Translations under genes and position numbers: made by a program
Source of the DNA: Bacteroidota bacterium
GTDB taxonomy: Bacteria; Bacteroidota; Bacteroidia; Chitinophagales; Chitinophagaceae
NCBI GenBank assembly: GCA_013414745.1
Contig: CP058707.1
Span: forward strand, 3,845,035 to 3,851,524
Direction: 5' to 3'
Length of the DNA stretch: 6,490 bases
Part shown: piece by piece, positions 1 through 6,209 of the stretch
How positions within the stretch are numbered: the first letter of the stretch is position 1
Layout: the number at the start of each line of letters is the position of its first letter
The notes under the pieces: generated by a model
Seen by the model: only the letters and a program-made list of their open reading frames with translations
What the model was told of the DNA's origin: nothing
Database searches by the model: none

Positions 1-63
1 CAAAATTAGTCTTTCTGTTTCCGCAAATACTTTACCTTCAATCATGGAATGTTCTTTCTGCAT
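1..63 (-). CDS. GNAT-family N-acetyltransferase, N-terminal fragment
   Basis: The minus strand encodes 21 residues from an ATG at 63 and runs off the window edge. The fragment ends in AETERLIL, which resembles the first beta strand of RimJ/RimL-type GNAT acetyltransferases (usually TERLILR). An internal ATG at 45 (MIEGKVFAETERLIL) is an alternative start and may be the true one. The gene starts about 20 bp after the core site at 79-84, the usual position for a cassette gene. GNAT enzymes transfer an acetyl group from acetyl-CoA to an amine; the substrate cannot be told from this fragment. Acetyltransferases are common integron cargo, which fits the context. The call rests on one short motif. 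Confidence 0.5.
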   Translation of the reverse strand, partial: MQKEHSMIEGKVFAETERLIL

Positions 64-78
64 GGTTTTAAGCTGACC

Positions 79-207
79 GCTAACGTTCTGGGTATTGCCG
101 AAGGCGGGGTGGGATAGTAGTGATATTTTTAGGATAACTAAACACTAGGCATCAACAATATTTCAAAGATAAAACCAAAACCCCGCTTTTGGCAATACCA
201 TGTTGGC
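79..207 (-). other. attC-like recombination site 1 (type 1)
   Basis: Imperfect palindrome. The outer boxes are GCTAAC (79-84) and GTTGGC (202-207). The inner arms are GGTATTGCC (91-99) paired with GGCAATACC (191-199), and GCGGGG (104-109) paired with CCCCGC (181-186). The spacers between outer and inner boxes are unequal (6 versus 2 nt), as in the unpaired central spacer of attC hairpins. The interior is AT-rich. In gene orientation it closes non-coding cassette A, and the inferred crossover is next to C84. It shares its arms with sites 4 and 5. Confidence 0.72.
164..171 (-). promoter_or_regulatory. Possible Bacteroidetes -7 box inside attC site 1
   Basis: On the minus strand the sequence is TATCTTTG, matching the TAnnTTTG -7 consensus of Bacteroidetes. 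A TTG lies 21 nt upstream within the palindrome arm, close to the expected -33 spacing. It points toward the acetyltransferase start at 63. The same octamer recurs at the equivalent place in sites 4 and 5. No expression evidence is available. Confidence 0.35.
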
Positions 208-211
208 CATC

Positions 212-736
212 AGTGTGCTCATTTGGCGGTTTTCCTATCAGCTGTTTATAATTCTGTATTTAAAATCTAACCACAAAGCAAGGCGGGCGTAAGAAATTCG
301 TTAAGTGGCGCCTTCAATCCACATCTAAAGGCTTATAAATTCTCAGTTTGATATTCTTACGGTTAATGCCATGAAAGCGCCACGAGTTTCTTTTCAATAT
401 GGTTATTGATTTCAGGTTTATCAGTCAAAAAGCGCCGGTCCTCGATTTCTTCATATGTGGAATTCCCATTATGGTTTCAATTTTCGGTTTCTATTGGAAG
501 TCCAACCGGCGCGGAGTTGAGGAACGCCCACAATACATGGTAGAAAATTCAGGTTAGTGTCAAAACAGCGCCAAGCCAATCAGCATGTAATTCTTAAAGG
601 AACTGGTGATAAGTCCCAGGTAACCAATTTTGGCGCGGCGAAAGAGGTAAAAAACTGTCGGTTGGTCATTCTCTTGCCCGCCGATTTAAGGGTAGAAATC
701 ACCGCCAAATCTAAGCGTAATGGTGGTTCGCACATT
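212..736. ncRNA. Large structured non-coding element, copy A
   Basis: No convincing protein is encoded here. The region is a nested set of GC-rich stems. P1: TTTGGCGG (222-229) with CCGCCAAA (702-709). P2: GGCGGGC (282-288) with GCCCGCC (676-682). P3: GTGGCGC (305-311) with GCGCCAC (377-383). P4: GCGCCGGT (432-439) with ACCGGCGC (505-512). P5: GCGCCAA (568-574) with TTGGCGC (630-636), enclosing CTGG/CCAG around GATAAGTC. P3, P4 and P5 lie side by side inside P2, which lies inside P1: a multibranched layout. The outermost pairing is AGTGTGC (212-218) with GCACATT (730-736). P1 differs from copies B and C by a paired change (T-A here, C-G there). The transcribed strand is unresolved because wobble pairs point both ways; neighbouring genes are on the minus strand. 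A folded DNA function is possible. Confidence 0.68.
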
Positions 737-739
737 GTG

Positions 740-871
740 GCCAACGGTTATTGGCTTTGCGTTCGGTGTGGAATAGAAAGCACAAAAGTTCAAATTTAGT
801 ACAAAAGTTTATAGAAAGCTCAAATGTTCAGCCTCGCACAAAAGCCACACTGACGCAAAACCAATGTTAGC
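740..871 (-). other. attC-like recombination site 2
   Basis: Imperfect palindrome with outer boxes GCCAAC (740-745) and GTTAGC (866-871). Inner arms: ATTGG (750-754) with CCAAT (861-865), TTTGCG (756-761) with CGCAAA (854-859), and GTGTGG (766-771) with CCACAC (845-850). The outer boxes mismatch each other at one position, yet each matches the far end of its own cassette. In gene orientation it closes the cassette of the secreted 165-residue protein. The interior holds a possible promoter box at 791-798. Confidence 0.7.
791..798 (-). promoter_or_regulatory. Possible Bacteroidetes -7 box inside attC site 2
   Basis: The minus strand reads TAAATTTG, matching TAnnTTTG, with a TTTG 22 nt upstream as a possible -33 element (one base longer than usual). 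The same octamer sits at matching places in sites 7 and 9. It points into non-coding cassette A and could drive transcription of that element on the minus strand. Confidence 0.33.
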
Positions 872-877
872 TGCCGT

Positions 878-1374
878 TTATTTTCTAAATGATATCGTGA
901 AACAATAAGTTTCGATTTCATTACCGGTATCTTCCATTTTATTCTTAAACTTATTAAAGACTATTTTATATTTTCCATAAAGATAATGGGTTGCAAAATT
1001 ATCTGTATCTTCAGCAAATTCTCCCTCTTTGTAACGAGCTAATAACTGCTTTTTAAATCCGATATAATCTTTCGGGTTCTTGAAGAAATAAGTTACTACA
1101 TCTTCTAAGGCTAATAGCTTCTCTATCAAATCTATGATTTTCAAAAGTATAATTTCCTTTAATAAAATTCGACATAGAAACTGAATTTGAAGTTGTGTCC
1201 TTTTCTTTAGTAAAATCATTTTCAAACAAAAAATCAGATTGCTTTTCAATTGATTTAAGTGACAAAAGTTTTTCAAATTTTACTAATGTCAAAGATTGAG
1301 AGTAAGTCCTTTCGGAATACATAAAAACATGCAAACCAAAAGTATGAATTTAAAGTGTAATTTATTTTGTTCAT
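878..1374 (-). CDS. Secreted protein of unknown function, frameshifted
   Basis: I do not recognise the family. The gene reads from an ATG at 1374 to TAA at 878-880 but is broken by single-base indels. They lie near 1349-1351 and 1310-1312 (a base missing at each) and in the T4 run at 1138-1141 (one base extra). Restoring them gives 498 nt, an exact multiple of three, and a 165-residue protein. The N-terminus becomes a signal peptide with hydrophobic core FILLVCMFLCI and ends TYSQ, a typical export cleavage context. The mature part is lysine-rich and mostly alpha-helical in character (EIIDLIEKLLALEDVV), then KDYIGFKKQLLARYKEGEF, and ends CFTISFRK. The C-terminal 132-codon frame is open from 1276 to 878 without correction. 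The stop lies 6 bp from the attC outer box, as is usual for a cassette gene. Either sequencing error or true decay is possible. Confidence 0.6.
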
Positions 1375-1397
1375 TGTATTTCTTTTTTGTTTAAACT

Positions 1398-1405
1398 CAA
1401 ATTTA
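1398..1405 (-). promoter_or_regulatory. Possible promoter for the secreted-protein gene
   Basis: The minus strand reads TAAATTTG, a match to the Bacteroidetes -7 consensus TAnnTTTG. It lies 23 bp upstream of the ATG at 1374, which would give a leader of about 17 nt. No clear TTTG -33 element is visible. This cassette has the longest leader (about 105 bp) in the window, so an internal promoter is plausible. Confidence 0.35.
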
Positions 1406-1475
1406 CTTATTTATTTAATATTTTGTTGTTAGGCTGTCTTCTTTTAATCTTAATAATTGTCGATACGAAATGGCA

Positions 1476-1604
1476 GCTAACGGGGTTGCGCTTGGCGATG
1501 GTGGGGTTAGAAAGTACTGAAGTTGAAATTATTAATAAAGATAAAAGAAAGTACAAAAGTTCATCCAAGCGCAAAAGCCCCACTTGCGCCAAACGCATGT
1601 TGGC
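1476..1604 (-). other. attC-like recombination site 3 (type 2)
   Basis: Outer boxes are GCTAAC (1476-1481) and GTTGGC (1599-1604). Inner arms: TGCG (1487-1490) with CGCA (1594-1597), TTGGCG (1492-1497) with CGCCAA (1587-1592), and GTGGGG (1501-1506) with CCCCAC (1578-1583). The arms are nearly identical to those of sites 7 and 9, although those close unrelated cassettes. In gene orientation it closes the MORN/YwqK-like cassette. Confidence 0.72.
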
Positions 1605-1620
1605 GGTAGTTAACGTAAGA

Positions 1621-2602
1621 TTACCAATAATCTGTTACCCTAACAACTTTACCCTTTTCATAGTGATAAATTACTTGAATACTACCATTTTCATTGAATA
1701 CTTCCCAATCTCCGTTTCGCTGACCGTTGACGTAATTTCCAAATAGTCTTTTCACTTCTTTTTGATCATATTCAATATAATTTCCATTTCGTACACCATT
1801 CTTAAAGTGCGTTTTTGATTTTAGTACTCCAGATTCGTAATACTCTATTGCTTCACCATTACCATCTTTAATACTACCAGGGTCAAGATGATTTCGGATA
1901 TTGAATACAATAAAAGAGTGTTCCAGTACTTTCCATCATTATATTGTTCAATTTTCATCAATTTTCCATTAGAATAGAATTTCCGAATGGTTCCTGTTCC
2001 ATTTAGGAGATTTCCAATATCAATTGCGTTACCAAGAGAATCATATGCTCCGTATATTGTCCATGGCACATTTAATTTATTTATTCCATGTTCCTTAAGT
2101 TGACCATTGAAATGAAATTCAGAATAGTAACCTTCAAGAGTTGAATTAGAATAGGTCGTGATAGACATGATGTTACCATTCTCGAAATATTCAATTAGCT
2201 GACCACTGATTCCGGTGTAGTTTCCTCCTGTCTTAGGGAATTGATTTTCATAATAATCATGAACATATGGGTTCCTGATTGAATCAAAATAGTAACGTGA
2301 TCGCCATATTCGATTTCCTCTGAATTCTAGAGTCCAACCTACTTTTTGTCATTTTGAAAAAATCCAATCTCCTCTAATTCGCCATTGGTTTCATAAAACA
2401 AATATTCGCCATCCCTTTTGCCATTTACATAATTGAATTGGTTTTGTAATTTCCCATTAAACCAATATTCCTTCCAAACACCATTTTTAATTCCAAATTC
2501 ATTTATTTTATTGATTGTGTCAATACGGACTTCATATTTATTCTGTCCCTGAACCATTATTGTACTTATTAAAAGTATCAGGTTTATCGTGAATTTCTTC
2601 AT
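1621..2602 (-). CDS. Secreted MORN/YwqK-like repeat protein, frameshifted
   Basis: The ATG at 2602 begins a signal peptide (MKKFTINLILLISTIMVQGQ), and the gene ends at TAA 1621-1623. Two frame changes occur, at the T5 run 2343-2347 and at 1930-1932. Each is repaired by one extra A in the coding strand, both at the same context (AAAGTA, reading Lys-Val). The repaired gene is 984 nt, encoding 327 residues. The mature protein is a string of about 20-residue repeats of the form NGxxxGxWxxYxxNGxLxxxxxYxNG. Examples are GVWKEYWFNGKLQNQFNYVN, GEYLFYETNGELEEIGFFQN and GDWEVFNENGSIQVIYHYEK. These match the YwqK/MORN-2-type repeats common in Bacteroidetes exported proteins and in some antitoxin-like or immunity proteins. 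The exact role is unknown. The stop lies 16 bp from its attC and the start 33 bp after the core site, as in a cassette. Confidence 0.75.
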
Positions 2603-2630
2603 GATTTTTAATTGTGGATAGTTAATTACC

Positions 2631-2759
2631 GCCAACGTTCAGGGTATTGCCGAAGGCGGGGTGGGATAGTAGTTATATTTTTAGGAGAACTAAACACCAG
2701 GCATCAACAATATTTCAAAGATAAAACCAAAACCCCGCTTTTGGCAATACCATGTTGGC
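2631..2759 (-). other. attC-like recombination site 4 (type 1)
   Basis: Outer boxes are GCCAAC (2631-2636) and GTTGGC (2754-2759), which pair perfectly. Inner arms are GGTATTGCC (2643-2651) with GGCAATACC (2743-2751), followed by GCGGGG/CCCCGC. The spacers are unequal (6 versus 2 nt). It is nearly identical to sites 1 and 5 and, like them, closes a non-coding cassette (B). Confidence 0.72.
2716..2723 (-). promoter_or_regulatory. Possible Bacteroidetes -7 box inside attC site 4
   Basis: The minus strand reads TATCTTTG with a TTG 21 nt upstream in the palindrome arm. It faces the repeat-protein start at 2602, about 114 bp away. The position equals that in sites 1 and 5. Confidence 0.35.
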
Positions 2760-2763
2760 TGTT

Positions 2764-3288
2764 AGTGTGCATCTTGGCGGTTTTCCCATCAGCTGTTTAA
2801 AATCCTTCATTTAAAATCTTACCACAAAGCAAGGCGGGCGTAGGAATTTCGTTAAGTGGCGCTTCAAATTCACTGCGAAATTGTAAGATAATTCTTCAGT
2901 TGTTATTCTCACCGTTAATGCCATGAAAGCGCCACGAGTTTCATTTCTATTATGGAATTGAATACGGTTATCATTCAAACAGCGCCGGTCTCCGATTTCT
3001 TTAAATGTGGAATTCACATTTTGGTTTCAGTTATCGGTTTCTATGAGAAGTCAAACCGGCGCGGAGTTAAACAACGCCCACAAGACGTGGTAGTATATTC
3101 CGGTGAGTGTCAAAACTGCGCCAAGCCGATAAGCCTGTTTTTCTAAATGGGAACTGGTGATAAGTCCCTGGTAACCAATTTTGGCGCGGTGAAAGAGGTA
3201 AAAAACTGTCGGTTGGTCATTCTCTTGCCCGCCGATTTAAGGGTAGAAAATCACCGCCAAGTCTAAGCGTAATGGTTTTTCGCACATT
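2764..3288. ncRNA. Large structured non-coding element, copy B
   Basis: Same architecture as copy A. P1: CTTGGCGG (2773-2780) with CCGCCAAG (3254-3261). P2: GGCGGGC (2833-2839) with GCCCGCC (3227-3233). P3: GTGGCGC (2856-2862) with GCGCCAC (2929-2935). P4: GCGCCGGT (2982-2989) with ACCGGCGC (3055-3062). P5: GCGCCAA (3118-3124) with TTGGCGC (3181-3187), again enclosing GATAAGTC. The outer pairing is AGTGTGC (2764-2770) with GCACATT (3282-3288). Loop sequences differ from copies A and C while the stems are kept. The short frames visible on either strand are not shared by the other copies, which argues against a protein. Confidence 0.68.
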
Positions 3289-3291
3289 ACA

Positions 3292-3419
3292 GCCAACGTT
3301 CCGGGTATTGCCGAAGGCGGGGTGGGATAGTAGTTATATTTTAGGAGAACTAAACACCAAGCTTTAACAATATTTCAAAGATAAAACCAAAACCCCGCTT
3401 TTGGCAATACCATGTTGGC
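3292..3419 (-). other. attC-like recombination site 5 (type 1)
   Basis: Outer boxes are GCCAAC (3292-3297) and GTTGGC (3414-3419). Inner arms are GGTATTGCC (3304-3312) with GGCAATACC (3403-3411), followed by GCGGGG/CCCCGC. It is the same type as sites 1 and 4, and in gene orientation closes non-coding cassette C. It also forms the junction between tandem cassettes B and C. Confidence 0.72.
3376..3383 (-). promoter_or_regulatory. Possible Bacteroidetes -7 box inside attC site 5
   Basis: TATCTTTG on the minus strand, in the same position and context as in sites 1 and 4. It would transcribe into non-coding cassette B. Confidence 0.33.
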
Positions 3420-3423
3420 TGTT

Positions 3424-3948
3424 AGTGTGCTTCTTGGCGGTTTTCCCAATAGCTGTTTATAATCCTTCGTTTAAAATCTAACCACAAAGCAAGGCGGGCG
3501 TAGAATATTTGTTAAGTGGCGCCTTCGATCCACAACAAAATGGCATGGAAATTTTCCGTTTGAAATTCTCACGGTTAATGCCATGAAGGCGCCACTAGTT
3601 TTATTTCAATGAGGGTAATGATTTCAGGTATATCATTCAAACAGCGCCGGTCTTCAATTTCTTTAGATTTGGAATTCCCATTTTGGTTTCGGTTTTCGGT
3701 TTCTAGTGGTAGTCCAACCGGCGCGGAGTTGAGAAACGCCCACAAGACAAGGTAGAAAATTCCGGTTAGTGTCAAAACAGCGCCAAGGAATTAGCATTTA
3801 TTTCTAAATTAGAACTGGTGATAAGTCTTCGGTAACCAATTTTGGCGCGGTGAAAGTGGTAAAAACTGTCAGTTGGTCATTCTCTTGCCCGCCGATTTAA
3901 GAGTAGAAAATCACCGCCAAGTCTAAGCGTAATGGTGGTTCGCACATT
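3424..3948. ncRNA. Large structured non-coding element, copy C
   Basis: Same architecture as A and B. P1: CTTGGCGG (3433-3440) with CCGCCAAG (3914-3921). P2: GGCGGGC (3493-3499) with GCCCGCC (3887-3893). P3 is longest here: GTGGCGCCTTC (3516-3526) with GAAGGCGCCAC (3585-3595), 11 perfect pairs. P4: GCGCCGGT (3644-3651) with ACCGGCGC (3717-3724). P5: GCGCCAA (3780-3786) with TTGGCGC (3842-3848), around GATAAGTC. A GGGCG/CGCCC pairing between 3496-3500 and the segment near 3734 competes with P2, so an alternative fold is possible. No protein is supported. Confidence 0.68.
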
Positions 3949-3951
3949 ACA

Positions 3952-4083
3952 GCCAACGGTTTACGTATTGGCGATGGTGGGGCATTTGAAATACTTCAGC
4001 CCAACATTTGCACAAATGCCCAATAGAGTTGCAATTGTTGAGTTTACAACTGCCAGCCCCACTATTGCCAATACGATGTTGTG
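3952..4083 (-). other. attC-like recombination site 6
   Basis: Outer boxes are GCCAAC (3952-3957) and GTTGTG (4078-4083). They pair poorly with each other but match the far ends of their own cassettes. Inner arms: CGTATTGGC (3964-3972) with GCCAATACG (4067-4075), and GTGGGG (3977-3982) with CCCCAC (4057-4062). It lacks the TAnnTTTG octamers seen in most other sites. It closes the metallopeptidase cassette, whose repaired reading frame stops inside the site. Confidence 0.7.
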
Positions 4084-4842
4084 CGTTCGCTTTTGTTCTT
4101 TTCATACCATTCCATCATTTCTTGTCTAACAGTTTGTTGGTTTGTCGTGTCTGCAAGAAATTGTTTGTAAGTCATTTTTTGATATCAATACAATACTGAA
4201 CTAATGTCCAATAGTCGTAATACTCTTTTGGTGCGATTGTACTGTCACTAAATATTACTTCCCAATTATTTTTCTGTCGCAATGAGTCGTTCTATATTTT
4301 TGAAAGGTCTTTCTGATCTGTGTTTTGTCGGGAAACATATTCTGCATAACCTTCCCATTTCCAATTAGGGATATTAGCAATAGGTTTTGATTTCCAAAAT
4401 CCTAATTTGTCAAACTGCAAACAATGTGTCATTTCGTGTGCTAAAAGTTGAGTCAAGTTCCATTTGTAGCCATTTAGTTCAACATAATTTTCATTATAGT
4501 TGGCATTTCCTTGCAGAACAACTTTATTATAGAAGCCCCACGCAAAGGCTTGTCCTCGTATAGCTCGTATAAGTTTTGGATATTTTGAGCCGTCATTCAG
4601 ACAAATGTCAAGGTGTAGGTCTGGATTGTAAAGTTCACTTGCTTTTAAAAGTTCGGTCGCTTGGTCAAGCTTAGTTAACAATGTCGGGTCAAGTGTTTTA
4701 TTATGAAAAACGGTAAGGTTGTTATGTGTCGTTTTGTTGGCGTAAGTCAAAATTGGATTAATAACAATAATTAGCAAAAGTCCTGTAATAAGCATAGCAG
4801 TAGCTGTAAACCGAAGTGTCCATTTTTTATTTGTCGTTTCAT
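4062..4842 (-). CDS. Membrane-anchored gluzincin-type zinc metallopeptidase, frameshifted
   Basis: The uncorrected open frame runs from ATG 4795 to TAG 4292-4294 (167 residues). It has an N-terminal hydrophobic segment (LITGLLLIIVINPILTY), HExxH (HEMTH, residues 120-124) and PNWKWEGYAEY with E148. HExxH plus a downstream EGxAEY glutamate is the zinc-ligand pattern of gluzincin peptidases (MA clan). The catalytic domain therefore probably faces the periplasm or outside; the substrate is unknown. The gene appears longer. Adding one A near the start allows an ATG at 4842 and a basic leader (NKKWTLRF) before the membrane segment. At the other end, compensating changes in A runs at 4297-4301 and 4269-4273 remove the TAG. 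One more at 4175-4180 joins MTYKQFLADTTNQQ, ending at TAG 4062-4064 inside attC site 6. Repaired length is 783 nt, 260 residues. The peptidase call is firm; the extensions are inference. Confidence 0.75.
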
Positions 4843-4866
4843 ACGCAATGTCTGTTTAAAGTGACG

Positions 4867-4997
4867 CACAACGTGGTTGCGCTTGGCGAAGGTGGGGGTT
4901 AAAAAGCACTTAAGTTCAAATTTATAATCAAAGATAATAGAAAGTACAAATGTTTAGTCTAGCACATAAGCCCCACTTGCGCCAAACGCATGTTGGT
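4867..4997 (-). other. attC-like recombination site 7 (type 2)
   Basis: Outer boxes are CACAAC (4867-4872) and GTTGGT (4992-4997). Inner arms: TGCGC (4878-4882) then TTGGCG (4883-4888), with CGCCAA (4980-4985) then CGCA (4987-4990), and GTGGGG with CCCCAC. It is the same type as sites 3 and 9 and closes the cassette of the unknown 209-residue protein. Confidence 0.7.
4917..4936 (-). promoter_or_regulatory. Two possible -7 boxes inside attC site 7
   Basis: The minus strand carries TATCTTTG (4929-4936) and TAAATTTG (4917-4924), both matching TAnnTTTG. A TTTG lies 22 nt upstream of the second. They face the metallopeptidase start at 4842 or 4795, about 75-120 bp away. Confidence 0.35.
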
Positions 4998-5004
4998 GGC
5001 AGTT

Positions 5005-5633
5005 TTATTTCTTTAAATAGTCCATCTTTTCAAATAGACTCTCAATTATTCTGGTTTGATTCGGTCTTATGCTTTTATCAAACGAGAAGAAAATCATTGA
5101 AGAATCAAATGTCAGAATTATATCGTTTAGTTTTTCAAGTTTTTAACTAGATGTTCGTTTAAAAAATGTTCTAATTCTTGCTTTCTGTTTGTATTAATTT
5201 TGAATTTGTCATTAAATGTTTTGAAGTTCTTTACCTCAATGTCTTTAATCCAAAACTTTTTTAAAATTTTATCCGATTTCGTTTCTAAGCAAATTATTGT
5301 GTTTCCCAAATCCAATGTTGTTTCTGTAAATCCTATAATATAAAAATCATATTCTCTATGTCCTACCTGCCCATTCTTATTTGACATTGGATAAAATTTA
5401 TCTAATAGAATCTGAGCAACATATAATTTACCATTACTTTTTCTAGTTTGAAAAGGTTTTGTATATGCAAAGAATAATTATGGCTAATATTAATTCTGTT
5501 TTTATTAGGTCCAGAAAAAATCACATTCATTTTTTTCAACCAGTTCAATTATAGCTTTCTCTTTAAAGGAATCAAATGAACTTTGAAGAATCTTTTCATC
5601 GTCCTCATCAAATGCAAATAAATTGAGTTTCAT
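5005..5633 (-). CDS. Conserved-looking protein of unknown function, frameshifted
   Basis: I do not recognise the family. The gene starts at ATG 5633 (MKLNLFAFDEDDEKILQSSF) and ends at TAA 5005-5007. Three single-base indels break it: one extra base in the T7 run 5530-5536, one missing near 5476-5477, and one missing in the T5 run 5131-5135. Repair gives 630 nt, a 209-residue protein with no signal peptide or membrane segment, so it is likely cytoplasmic. An internal open stretch, uncorrected, runs from 5387 to 5127 and includes HREYDFYIIGF, TTLDLGNTIICLETKSDK and KQELEHFLNEHL. The C-terminus reads LTFDSSMIFFSFDKS and ends FEKMDYLKK. Charged, strand-rich segments suggest an alpha/beta fold. 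The stop lies 7 bp from the attC outer box and the start 52 bp after the core site, which fits a cassette gene. Confidence 0.65.
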
Positions 5634-5680
5634 ATTTTATTTGAAGTACATTACGTTAATATAAGTCAATAAAAATTGCC

Positions 5681-5773
5681 ACCAACGGTTCGCAGCTTTG
5701 CGCTGGGCGGGCATTTGGAACCTGAAATTGACAATGAAAAAGTGATCCCGCCTTGCGCAAAACTGTTGTTACA
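5681..5773 (-). other. attC-like recombination site 8 (short form)
   Basis: The shortest site, about 93 bp. Outer boxes are ACCAAC (5681-5686) and GTTACA (5768-5773), which barely pair with each other. Inner arms are TTTGCGC (5697-5703) with GCGCAAA (5755-5761), and GGCGGG (5706-5711) with CCCGCC (5747-5752). The interior loop is short and has no promoter-like octamer. It closes non-coding cassette D, whose far end (GCCTGTAAC, 6207-6215) is the perfect complement of GTTACAGGC (5768-5776). Confidence 0.65.
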
Positions 5774-5776
5774 GGC

Positions 5777-6206
5777 TCGTGCTTGGTTTAAAAATGGCGG
5801 GATTCCTTGGTCCTGTTTCATGGTTTTCAATCCAAATATAGTAAAAAAGCGAGGCAGGCCAATCTGGATTCTGTTTGCAGCGCTTTCCAACTAATTATTT
5901 TGAGTCACGTTTATCATCCGTGTAAAGTTTTGTTCTTAAAATCTTCGAAGCGCTGCGTTTATTTTTTCGAGATGAGTAGCAAATTGTCCGTAAAACTAAA
6001 CTGAGCGCCCTGGTCTTAAGTCTACGGAAATCGTATGTGGTTTTCATATTCTAATACGCCAGCTCATCATCTATGAAATACGATAGGGCGCGAGTAGAGG
6101 AACGCCAAAGTCACGGTTAAAATCTCCAATGCCTGCCGGATTTAAGTCTACGGATAACCGCCATTTTTTTGTCTGTATTCTCTCGGTAATTCTTAGCCCA
6201 CGCATG
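5777..6206. ncRNA. Large structured non-coding element, divergent copy D
   Basis: A diverged relative of copies A-C with the same order of stems but different stem sequences. P1: AAAAATGGCGG (5790-5800) with CCGCCATTTTT (6158-6168). P2: GGCAGGC (5853-5859) with GCCTGCC (6131-6137). P3: GCAGCGCTT (5877-5885) with AAGCGCTGC (5948-5956). P4: GCGCCCT (6005-6011) with AGGGCGC (6085-6091). The arm P5 of A-C is absent. Conserved unpaired motifs remain, including GAGGAACGCC just after P4 and GATTTAAG between P2 and P1. Because both halves of P1-P4 changed together relative to A-C, this copy is the best evidence for a selected fold. No protein is supported here. The strand is unresolved. Confidence 0.62.
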
Positions 6207-6209
6207 GCC

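Larger units (their letters stand above)
2636..3956 (-). repeat. Tandem pair of ~660-bp non-coding cassettes (B and C)
   Basis: Cassettes B (2636-3296) and C (3297-3956) are adjacent, differ by one base in length, and are closely similar throughout, including the attC site and every GC-rich stem. A third copy, A (84-744, 661 bp), lies upstream, separated by two gene cassettes. Divergence is concentrated in the loops, such as the interval inside stem P3. The copies are too different to be a very recent duplication. Confidence 0.85.

Noticed and set aside
84..744. Non-coding cassette as a decayed protein gene
   Set aside because: Stem halves are conserved and change in pairs across four copies while loops diverge freely; a decaying gene would not keep paired substitutions.
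557..799. Forward open frame of 80 codons in cassette A
   Set aside because: It runs across stems P5, P2 and P1 and into attC site 2. The equivalent frame is not open in copies B and C, and the protein has no recognisable features.
1387..1746. Forward open frame of 119 codons
   Set aside because: It spans attC site 3 and overlaps the end of the repeat-protein gene on the other strand; it is a chance frame in a palindrome region.
2612..3146. Short forward and reverse open frames over attC site 4 and copy B
   Set aside because: They lie in attC arms and structured stems, are not shared by copies A and C, and have no start-site context.
3932..4199. Two overlapping forward open frames at attC site 6
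   Set aside because: They are antisense to the peptidase C-terminus and cross the attC palindrome.
5666..6004. Forward and reverse open frames over attC site 8 and copy D
   Set aside because: Overlapping frames on both strands arise from the palindrome and GC-rich stems; no family features are seen.
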